From Strigamia acuminata (lineage: Eukaryota; Arthropoda; Chilopoda; Geophilomorpha; Linotaeniidae), in contig OX442315.1 in NCBI GenBank assembly GCA_949358305.1, positions 2,542,001 through 2,606,000 on the forward strand: DNA of 64,000 bases, given 5' to 3'. The translations under genes were made by a program, and so were the position numbers. Positions 31,301 through 38,637 of this stretch are shown in pieces. How positions within the stretch are numbered: position 1 is the stretch's first letter; each line of letters starts with the position of its first letter. The notes under the pieces were generated by a model. That model saw only the letters and a program-made list of their open reading frames with translations. It made no database searches and was not told where the DNA came from.

Positions 31301-34300
31301 GCTTGGTGCCGTCGTGATGCAAATCAACAATGACGGTGTACGCGTTCCCATTGCCTTCGCGTCGAGAGCCCTAAACAAGGCGGAGAAGAATTATATGACA
31401 ACTGAAATTGAATGCTTGGCCGCTGTGTGGGCTGTGAAGCGCTTCAGGGCGTATCTCGAGCTAATGGACTTTTACCTCGAGAGTGACCATAAGTCCTTGA
31501 TGTGGCTTTTCACTCAACGAGAGCCAAAGGGCCGATTGGCGCGCTGGATTCTTTCTTTGTCGGAATACCGTTTTACGTTCCTACACTGCAGTGGAACAAA
31601 GAATCGAGTTGCTGACGCGTTGAGCCGCGCCCCGGTCGACCCGCCAATCGAGTTGGATGATGAGGATTGCCCAGCTTTGGACGACACATGTTATTGTGCG
31701 TTCTTTGACGATTACAGGGATTGGCCTGTGCCAAAGATGGAGGAGTTGGAAGATTTGACGCATTTCAAACCATCAAATGCTAAAATTGTTCGAGCTGTCA
31801 CAATGCGTCGTCAAAAACGCATTCTGCTCGCCAGGTTGGCTGGGGCGGCTCCTGGGTCGGTGGAAATTTGTCCGGTGGACAACTACCCTCCGAAGAGGAA
31901 GAGGGGGCGTCCACGGAAGCACCCGATTGCCGGAGGACCAACACGCGCTGGTGGTGTTCCGGTGAAGAGGAAGAGGGGTCGACCAAGGAAACATCCGGTC
32001 ATCCAAAACCCAATGATTGATGGGCTCGTTTCTGACGACGAGGAGTCCGTGGCAATTTCTCTCCCTGCTGGGGATCCCCCCGCAAAGAGGAAAAGGGGCC
32101 GCCCGAGGAAACACCCAATTATTGAGGACCCTGCGGAGCGTCTGGCCTCCGAGGAAGAAGAGTCCATGGCAGTTTCCTTGCCTGGGGACGTCCCTGTGAA
32201 AAGGAAGAGGGGGCGACCGAAGAAGGTTGTGGAGAAGAGACCTGTTGGCAGGCCCAAAAAGGCTCCCATAATCTTCGACCGTGCTTCCGACTCCGAAGGC
32301 AGTGAAATGTCCCTTTTAAGTGGGGAGCCGCCGGGTGACACGGATTCTGACGAGTTCCAGATTCCGGACTTGCCACTGGATTTGGGGCCTGCGACGCAGA
32401 CGCGGCGACAATTGGCCTCTCCAACACCCTCCGTCGACCCGGAGTTGTCCCAACACTCCGACCACTCCTCCGATGGCAGTTTTTACTCACTTCCTGCGGA
32501 TCACTCGACAATTGAGATACTTCCAACGCAGAAAGCCATTAAAGAAGCCCAAAACGCCGATGAATGGTCAAAAGGACTAATTTTGTATCTCAGTTCGAAA
32601 AGTCTTCCGCCGGATGAGGAGGAGGCTGAAAAGGTCAAGAAACAAGCAATTGACATGGCTTTATACAGAGGCTTGCTTTGCAAGTTTCCACCAACCAAAA
32701 TTGGTCAGCGGGCTCCTAAGCGTCGGATATATCTTCCACAGCCGCTACGCTACAAGTATTTCCACTGTCTACATTTCCCGCCTACCTCCGGCCATTTAGG
32801 CATCGAAAAGACTATGATGCGTTTAAAAACACGCGTGTTCTGGCCGGGGATGAAAAAGGATGTGACGGGGTGGATCAAGGTATGCGAGTCCTGCCAAAGG
32901 GCGAAAGTGGAGCGAAGACTTCCGTACGGCGAGATGGAGACTGCAAAGCCAAGAAGACTATTTCGAACTATCTACGTCGATTATTTTGGAAAGAAGCTGA
33001 AATCGACTGGCGGCCACTGTTACGCGTTTGTCATGGTTGACGCCGCCAGTCGTTGGGTGGATGTACGCCTAACAGAAAGAGCTGATGTCTCCACCACAAT
33101 CAAACAGCTCAAGAAGTTCACTAATCGATGGGCATATCCAAAAACCATCATTAGTGATAACGCCCCCACTTTCCGCTCCGCCAAATTTCAGGCGCAGTGT
33201 GCGGAAATGGGAATGGTCAATAAGTATCTGTCTGTGTACCATCCGCAGGGGAACTTGGCGGAAAGACTCAACCAATCGCTCAAAACATGCATCCTTGCGT
33301 ATATTGATGAACATACGCGTTGGGATCGACATATTGGTTCATTTATTCTCGCCATCAACTCTGCATACCAGACATCACTTAAATTTTCACCAGATATGAT
33401 GGTTACGGGACAGGAAGCACGGTTTCCAGGCGACGTGGACTCGGATACGGACGACGGAGAACCACTACCACCAGACGAGGCTCAATTTCTCCATCGATAT
33501 TTGCTACGCGTTCGAGAAGAAGCTAAGAAGAACTTGGAGGCCGCCAACTTACGCCACAAGAGGTGGTATGACCGGAAACGGCGGCCACACGCGTTCAAAC
33601 CTGGAGATTGGGTCACCGTCAAAAATCGGACTTTGTCGTCGACCGACAAACAGGTAAGTTCGGGTTTCCAACACCGAACCGAGGGCGTTTACCTGCTGCA
33701 TCGTCTTCTTGGACTGAATACCGTGCTTTTAATGGACGAGAATGGGAACATTTCACAGCCAATTCACGTGGCGGATCTTCGCCACTGGTATCAGGCGCCA
33801 GAACCAGCTCCGGAAGCTCCTGACGTCGCCAGTGACCCCGAAGACGAGGAATCTGGACTTGAAGTGGATGATTTATCACCAGAAGACCAAGACGACATCT
33901 CCGCCCGTGTTGCTGAATTTCAGACAGAAATTCGCTCCATTTGTATCAACTTCGCGAAGGAACGATCTTCACGCGTGAAGTGTGGTGCTTCTGGTCGAGG
34001 AGATTCTCCGTGTGGTGTTCCCAGGAGATAGTGACTAAGTGTTTTAAAAGTGACTTGAACCTGTGTGGACTTACTGAACGTGACTTTTTGTTTTTACGCA
34101 TTTTTTGGTTTGGGTGGGTAAGTCCCCATTCAAACGCGTGTTCGTTTTATATTTTTATGTTTCGTTTTCCAAGTTGTGATAACTGAATGTGATATTTTTT
34201 ACCGATTGTGATATTTATTTCTTTTTGTTTATTTTCTAGTGTTTTCCGCGCCTTCTGGGACCACCTGCACGGCCGAAGGATGTTCATTCCTCCTCCGGCA

Positions 34301-35951
34301 ATCACGTACCGGATGGAGAAGACCCTTAAATTTTCTTCTTTTGGCTGTGCGGCTGGCCACGGTGGGCGTTGGTTTTCCCAACAATCGAGGATTGTATGGT
34401 GATTTTTTGTTAGTTTTAGAGTTTATCTTAGTGCCAAATGCATTCTTGTTGGTGTTTAGTTTATTATTTAACGCGTCTGACGCGAATGTTTGATTTAGTC
34501 ATTCTCTTTTGTTATCGCATCATTCTTAAGTTTAAGTCCGCTAAGGTTGCGGCAGGTCTAATTTATTTGATTGCATATTGATTTTGATTATGTTTTTTGA
34601 TTCTGTTCCTGCTTTGTATCGTTTCATTGCCATTTTAACCGGGGCAATAAAACTCTGGTGGTTGGGGCGTGTCACGGTCCGGTGTTCACGCGTACGAGTA
34701 GTACGCATTGTTTCCCCCGTGTTGTGTTTCTAATAAACCCTAATTGTGTTCCTACCTTGTATTGTTTTCATTTTGTTTTATGTTTAGCCGAATTCTCCTC
34801 ATTTTCCCTCATTTCTTCCTTTCTTATCTCTTACTCATTCCTAACTTTCTTCTCTTTCTCTCACTTCTCTCTTATCTCTTCCTAGTTTTTCTCTTTCTGT
34901 TTATTGTTTTGATGCGAACTCATTTGCATTTCTATTCTGGTCAGTACGCGTCGACGTTAGTCATACACTTAGTATGCACCGACTGTGCTGATTGGCTTTT
35001 GACTCTTCCGTGATTGGTTGAGCTTGGATGAGTCCAAGTTTACCTTTCACCCTATTTTTCCCTTTTTTCCTCAGTTAAGCTCTGTATCCCGAACGCGTAG
35101 GTGCTCCTCGGAGCCAGTGCTCATGGCAGAGTCTTAGCTCACTTTACAAAGCTCACTCGCTGCTTTGTTTCACCTAGTAGCTCTGAGACATGACTCTAGG
35201 TTTTCACCTCATCTTTATCAGTGTTAACTCACAGTTTTATCCACTTGAACCTGTTGTTTTTCCGCTTCCTTTCGTATTGTTTTAAGCGCCGTGACGCGTC
35301 GCTATTTAGGCAGGATAAGTTTGTTTGGCTTTCAAACTGAAGTCTTTGTGTCTATTTATTTCATGCATTCGGCGCGTAGCTTAGTTTCGCCGCTCACAAC
35401 GAGCTTTAGCTTAATTAAGCATTAGTTTGAGGTTTAGTTTAGATTTGCGTGACCGTGCAGGCCAGTTACGCACGCGTTAGCACGCATTTTTGCGCTTCAC
35501 TTCGACAGCGAGGCGGACGCTTGTGAGTCGGGACGTTACGTGTTTCGTTTAACTTCGTGTGATCTTGTGATCTGCACAATACGTTGCGGGACGCGCGTTG
35601 GGTCTTGACTCTGGTGACCGCTAAGCAAATTCTGTCTCCCCATCTTAGTAGCTCGGAATACCCGGCCAAAATAAATATTCGTGTAAAGATCGGGATCTGG
35701 AGTGTGTGCTACCGACATAAGGCGCGCACTCACGGCTGGGCAGGTCTCGAGGACCAGGCTCCCAGGAATTTCTGTATCGCGGCGTCTTTCAAACGCGTCC
35801 CAAACGACTCGGGAAACGCGATTCATTACAACCGATATCATGGTTTATGCGTTCAAAGGTGAGAAAATATTACTTTTAAAGTTGAAATTATTTTTTTTCA
35901 TATTTGCTTTTTGTTTAATTATTTCAGGAAAGACGACTGCAAATGAAATAA
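25332..35951 (+). CDS. Possible four-exon 55-aa ORF inside the transposase intron, split by Gypsy-2
   Basis: Exons 25332-25396 (ATG at 25351), 25461-25529, 25677-25681 plus 35835-35858 (interrupted by Gypsy-2), and 35928-35951 each have proper GT or AG borders and pyrimidine tracts. Counting the ACCG duplication once, the coding parts sum to 168 nt with a single frame and a TAA end. The product is small and basic (starts MFLDPKLVARMRARY). I recognise no domain. It lies antisense within intron 1 of the Kolobok transposase. Agreement of three introns and the frame argues against chance, but the product is short. Confidence 0.35.
25682..26842 (+). repeat. Gypsy-2 5' LTR
   Basis: Begins TGTCACGGTCCGG and ends ATTCATTACA. 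Contains AATAAA at about 25744 and a long pyrimidine-rich segment (about 25800-25910). Confidence 0.94.
26845..26862 (+). promoter_or_regulatory. Gypsy-2 primer binding site, tRNA-Phe
   Basis: TGGTGCCGAAACCCGGGA, 2 nt after the LTR, identical in sequence and spacing to the Gypsy-1 site. Confidence 0.85.
26958..28983 (+). pseudogene. gag: Gypsy-2 Gag, one frameshift
   Basis: The ATG at 26958 opens a frame to 27971. The homologous sequence then continues in the +1 frame (about 27958-28983) to TAA. An extra T near 27955 explains the shift, judged against the aligned region of Gypsy-1 Gag. The capsid-like part follows the break (AVERFLAKLRAHF, PLNWFLRL). The C-terminus repeats the Gypsy-1 pattern with CPHCFKPW and no CCHC knuckle. 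With the break, only an N-terminal fragment of about 338 residues could be made. A sequencing or assembly error is an alternative. Confidence 0.85.
28887..34031 (+). CDS. pol: Gypsy-2 Pol (protease, RT, RNase H, five AT-hooks, integrase)
   Basis: A 1714-codon open frame in -1 relative to gag, ending TAG 34029-34031. Protease MDSGAQTC lies near residue 114; RT has YIDD at about 650-653; RNase H begins ILQTDASYS. The linker at 31890-32265 holds four KRKRGRP(R/K)K repeats plus PVGRPKK, spaced by acidic Ser/Glu stretches: five AT-hook-type minor-groove binders. Integrase follows with HCLHF, CESCQ and the D, D, E positions (YVDYFG, SDNAPT, NLAERLN), then FKPGDWV. All catalytic residues seem present. 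It would need Gag-Pol synthesis through the frameshift, which the gag lesion would block. Confidence 0.92.
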   Translation: MSPLLQALAVSGKRPGSVDQAVREGGGPETQVNRSLAASTSGPSGWMESPKPAEACATVLAGALPKMTNFIMLSPPEFLASKEPKLIIGLQDRCRRDAPFVKIAWVNIKFIALMDSGAQTCIMTMPLFKKLSKEIGVEMVPMDETIRTASNQIERVVGCVQIAVRAPLAVVCFTCLIIAQGSQELLLGLDFCKAVGLCVDHGNKYWFLLGDGTRHPFLDEQARASDPVILFPLTKEQPSLPEGVVVRGPPLYNLPGMRNPPLKLPENPAEPISSVKQEVKPDKGTPSVEKEEPGVTKPPIGEANCVFLSKREFEEELFEPPYSDNPHIVKVVLARRNPDSQQWTFIWSPRRREKARKSIVRITRKPGKRTMCLSQMRRAVKLRKARVKMASQSFLVAPTASPVGGGGVGNVETPSVSLVAEGVGSTPRQHDINYVQYIPNRDPTKLTWVYDQLCNQLEPKRITHLMDALKPVAHIFREELGLCNNTQFEVNLKPDFRPIHVPVRPVNPAKKDIIDAYIDQKMSQGVIRRSKSDCAVAPVVVPKKDGRWRCAMDFRPINAQTLPNVYPLPDIDNIFAYLGGAKWFSIIDGREAFHQIGVRPGDKRYLAFVTHRGLYEYTRMPFGPINGPATLQRAMNLTLAEHLYKFVFVYIDDIIVFSKTFEEHVVHLQKVLSLLDKAGFTMNAGKTELCKRSLEVLGHIVEEGIIRPNPKKTDAIQKYPVPTNLKELQRFKGMVGYYASFFPGYSKTCEVFRVLMRKNAPWVWKPEHQAAFEYLKNQISLSTLHRNFPDWKKPYILQTDASYSGLGAVVMQINNDGVRVPIAFASRALNKAEKNYMTTEIECLAAVWAVKRFRAYLELMDFYLESDHKSLMWLFTQREPKGRLARWILSLSEYRFTFLHCSGTKNRVADALSRAPVDPPIELDDEDCPALDDTCYCAFFDDYRDWPVPKMEELEDLTHFKPSNAKIVRAVTMRRQKRILLARLAGAAPGSVEICPVDNYPPKRKRGRPRKHPIAGGPTRAGGVPVKRKRGRPRKHPVIQNPMIDGLVSDDEESVAISLPAGDPPAKRKRGRPRKHPIIEDPAERLASEEEESMAVSLPGDVPVKRKRGRPKKVVEKRPVGRPKKAPIIFDRASDSEGSEMSLLSGEPPGDTDSDEFQIPDLPLDLGPATQTRRQLASPTPSVDPELSQHSDHSSDGSFYSLPADHSTIEILPTQKAIKEAQNADEWSKGLILYLSSKSLPPDEEEAEKVKKQAIDMALYRGLLCKFPPTKIGQRAPKRRIYLPQPLRYKYFHCLHFPPTSGHLGIEKTMMRLKTRVFWPGMKKDVTGWIKVCESCQRAKVERRLPYGEMETAKPRRLFRTIYVDYFGKKLKSTGGHCYAFVMVDAASRWVDVRLTERADVSTTIKQLKKFTNRWAYPKTIISDNAPTFRSAKFQAQCAEMGMVNKYLSVYHPQGNLAERLNQSLKTCILAYIDEHTRWDRHIGSFILAINSAYQTSLKFSPDMMVTGQEARFPGDVDSDTDDGEPLPPDEAQFLHRYLLRVREEAKKNLEAANLRHKRWYDRKRRPHAFKPGDWVTVKNRTLSSTDKQVSSGFQHRTEGVYLLHRLLGLNTVLLMDENGNISQPIHVADLRHWYQAPEPAPEAPDVASDPEDEESGLEVDDLSPEDQDDISARVAEFQTEIRSICINFAKERSSRVKCGASGRGDSPCGVPRR
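28920..28970 (+). promoter_or_regulatory. Programmed -1 frameshift signal, Gypsy-2 gag/pol
   Basis: G GGA AAC at 28920-28926 in the gag frame is followed after 5 nt by GGGTCCG (28932-28938), whose perfect inverse CGGACCC lies at 28964-28970. Slippery site, spacer and stem match the classical -1 signal; a pseudoknot with the 25-nt loop is possible. Confidence 0.82.
34032..34669 (+). other. Gypsy-2 3' untranslated region
   Basis: No ORF of note and no env. A G-rich stretch (GGTGGTTGGGGCG) directly before the 3' LTR is the likely plus-strand primer region. Confidence 0.6.
34670..35830 (+). repeat. Gypsy-2 3' LTR
   Basis: 1161 bp, about five substitutions relative to the 5' LTR, for example GGTGCTCC for GGTGGTCC and GATCTGCACAAT for GATATGCACGAT. 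Confidence 0.94.
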
Positions 35952-36978
35952 TCGGAACAGTTTACAATAAGGACGATTGGGATTGGACGGATAAGAGTTA
36001 TTCATAGTCGATGCACCAAGCAATTTTATTTTTAATCTTGAATTTAATTTAATTATTATTATTCTATGGAATGTGGAATCCCACACTACTAGCGGGAAAA
36101 AATGAACGGTTTATTGACCCAACATAGTTCAGAAGTAAAATTAAATTTACAAAATAATCTAATTGCAAATATTTTTCATTTCATCTAGATGAAAAGCGAA
36201 TTAGACGTCAAAATCGAAATAATCGGCATCGCGAAAGCAGTTGCAGTAACTGAAAATCTTTAGTTTTTTGCCAAAAACATGCTGGTATCGTTATTTTTGT
36301 TAAATATTCTGGGTGTTGGAACTTCTTAAATCAATGTTTATAGCCCAAAATCGGCAGGTACCGTGTTTAATTTATTTAATTTACTAGTGTAATTAAATTT
36401 CAACATACCTGCAAGTTTTGCCTTTTTTTGATGGCTGAACTTCTGCGTGGTTGCTTCTTTGGTTTGTGTGCAAATTTGGTGGGAATAGCATCAGGAGTCA
36501 AACGTAAAACCTTTTTAAACTGCAAGGATTCTAGTACAGTTGGATTTGTTTCAAAGCATGCATTTTCAAAATGGTCATTGCATAGACGAGAATGCTTTGA
36601 AGGCTTAAAATTTTTTCTTCTAATGTTTTTTAGCCAACATGCCAAGATTTTTAGTCTCCTGGAAACCTAAAAAAGCTTTTTCCACTTGCTGAACCATTAT
36701 TACATCCCCAAGCTGCACAATACACCATGATACCGATTGAAATACGCGTTAGCTAGTGTTAGTGTTTTCAAATCGTGTTGTCGATGACGTAGAAATCCCA
36801 CAATGCATTGCACAAAATGGTTCCCTTTTTGAAATGGTAAAAAGAAGATTTCATTGTTTAAAACAACAATAACTTTATTATTTCTTAAGTTATTGAACTA
36901 AAACGGTTACATAACATTTTTTAAGGGTATTTCAAACACTTGACAAAAAATTTTCATTTCTCTTCCCATGACCTTTAA

Positions 36979-38430
36979 GCACAGCTTTAACGACAGAAAT
37001 GTTTTTGGAACCTTTAGGGAATGTGATCGATAGGTTTGGTATTATCTGTTGTAAGACGTTAACGAAGTTTGAAAACGGCAAAGGCGTAATACGAGTGGCG
37101 AATCCAACATCTAAGTCCATTTTTCTACAAGAGAAGTCTGCAATTGGTAAGGCACATTATATTATTGATATTGGGTTGGTGGATGAAAAACAAGCAAATT
37201 GTTTTGACTCTAACTCCCCAAGTTCTAAGGTTGTTGAGTTGTTGAATGAAAAACAAGCAAATTGCTTTGATTTTGACTCCGCAATAGCCAAAGATAAGAT
37301 GACTAAGAACCAACAGCAACAATTGAAGCAGTTACTCCAGAAGAATCAGGACAGATTTGCCATGTCAGATAGAGACTTAGGAAGAGTAACCAACTTTAGT
37401 CATAAAATTGATACAGGTGACCATGAACCTATTCACTTGCAGCCGTATAGACGTTCAATTGCAGAAAAAGAAGTAGAAGCTGAAGAAACCAGAAAATTGT
37501 TAGAACAAGGAGTCATTAGGGAATCGGAAAGTCCCTGGAGCGCGCCAGTTTTACTCATCAAGAAAAGAGACGGTAAATGGAGGTTTTGTGTTGATTGGAG
37601 AAGGTTGAACGCAATTACAAAAAAAATAGTGTACCCACTGCCAAGAATAGATGACACGTTAGATCAACTGGCAGGGGCCCAGTTTTTCTCGATGATGGAT
37701 TTAATCCAAGGATACCATCAAGTTGAAATAAATGAACAAGACCGAGAGAAGACAGCGTTCACCACTTCAACCGGACACTATGAATTTAATGTCCTTGGAA
37801 TGGGGTTATGTAACAGCCCAGCAGCGTTTCAAAAATTGATGAATAAAGTATTGGGCAACCTCCTTGGGAAGGTCTGTATAGCCTATCTTGGCGACCTTAT
37901 AATTTTTTCTAAAACATTTGAACAACATTTACAAGATCTGGACTCAGTCTTTGAAAAACTGCGAATTGCGAATTTAAAGGTAAAGCTAAGTAAATGCACG
38001 TTTGGGACGGATACCATCCGGTATCTCGGACATGTGATTGATTCAGAAGGCATTTCACCAGATCCACGAAATCTCGAGTCTGTAGCAAAGTTTCCAATTC
38101 CATTAAATGTGAAGCAGTTAAGGGGATTTTTGGGTTTGTGTTCATATTATAGAAAATTCATTTTAGGATTTGCTGATATTTCCAAACCCTTGGTCAACCT
38201 TACGAAGAAAGACGAGAAATTCGACTGGGGACCGCCTCATGAAGAAGCATTTAAACAACTAAGAACAGCTTTGGTAACAGTGCCAGTTTTGGCTCATCCT
38301 AATTTCGCACATCCTTTTATCATATCGACGGATGCAAGTGCTTACGGTTTGGGAGCCATTTTGAAACAGAAGCTTAACAACCAAGAGCATGTGATTTGTT
38401 ATGCTAGTAGATTATTGAGCAATGCCGAAC
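36979..38430 (+). pseudogene. pol: Gypsy-3 Pol, part 2 (RT and start of RNase H), catalytic mutation
   Basis: Continues pol directly after the Kolobok target duplication (AGC ACA GCT...); the ATG at 36999 is internal. RT motifs include RRLNAITKK, DLIQGYHQVE and FNVLGMGLCNSPAAF. The active site reads YLGD (37884-37895) instead of YLDD: the first catalytic Asp codon is GGC. RNase H begins at IISTDASAYGLGAI. The frame is cut at 38430 by the Copia insertion and would otherwise continue at 43187. Confidence 0.9.
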
Positions 38431-38595
38431 TGTTGGGGAAATTGAGCAGAGCTCCCAAACAGGGAAAGAATTCACACACGTTACATATTCAGTTGCAACC
38501 AAACGAGAACATCTGATTTAATATTAACAATAGATTTAGGTATACAATGTACTCAACACTATACATTATTGTCTAAAGTGAATATATCTCTAACA
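38431..38595 (-). repeat. Copia 3' LTR
   Basis: In element sense it begins TGTTAGAGATATATTC and ends TCCCCAACA; identical to 43017-43181. A G-rich ATGGGCGGCTA lies just upstream in element sense as a possible polypurine tract. Confidence 0.93.
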
Positions 38596-38637
38596 TAGCC
38601 GCCCATATTCATTTCCGAAAGAATCAATAAACTTATT

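Larger units (their letters stand above)
25682..35830 (+). mobile_element. Gypsy-2: Ty3/gypsy element nested in the Kolobok
   Basis: 1161-bp LTRs (25682-26842 and 34670-35830) with about five differences, and target duplication ACCG (25678-25681 and 35831-35834). Same lineage as Gypsy-1: TGTCACGG start, tRNA-Phe primer site, knuckle-less Gag, GGGAAAC frameshift and AT-hook linker. Gag has a one-base insertion near 27955; pol is open throughout. Confidence 0.94.
22898..36728 (-). pseudogene. THAP-domain Kolobok transposase, multi-exon, frameshifted
   Basis: Exon 1 (36409-36728) encodes a THAP zinc finger (YCAAWGC, FRFP, LCNDHF, RLTPDAIP). A one-base deletion after FRFP, near 36660, breaks its frame. 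Further exons, all with GT-AG borders: 25140-25280, 24769-25079, 24404-24710, 24114-24347, 23874-24060, 23575-23820, 23350-23521, 23294 to about 23114, and 22898-23082. The catalytic part has GDARCDSPG and TTDRHVSVKKF, the likely first two Asp of the DDE triad, and FDVWHVAK. CPVC...C precedes it. The junction between the last two exons is not resolved; an in-frame TGA at 23114 may be the true stop. Intron 1 hosts Gypsy-2. Confidence 0.75.
21887..36974 (-). mobile_element. Kolobok-type DNA transposon containing Gypsy-2
   Basis: Both ends carry the same terminal inverted repeat of about 87 bp beginning AGGTCATGGGAAGAG (21887-21973, and inverted at about 36888-36974). The target duplication is TTAA (21883-21886 and 36975-36978). 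It encodes a THAP-domain DDE transposase (-) and a P2X7-like cysteine protein (+), a combination I associate with the Kolobok superfamily, which targets TTAA. Without Gypsy-2 it is about 4.9 kb. It could be mistaken for piggyBac by target site, but the protein is unlike that family. Confidence 0.85.

Noticed and set aside
30453-31322. 289-codon minus-strand open frame
   Set aside because: It lies wholly antisense to the Gypsy-2 RT/RNase H coding region and has no recognisable domain; a shadow of pol.
36999-38516. Independent gene starting at the ATG at 36999
   Set aside because: The sequence joins in frame to the protease part of Gypsy-3 pol once the Kolobok and one TTAA are discounted, and its last codons (38431-38516) are Copia LTR.
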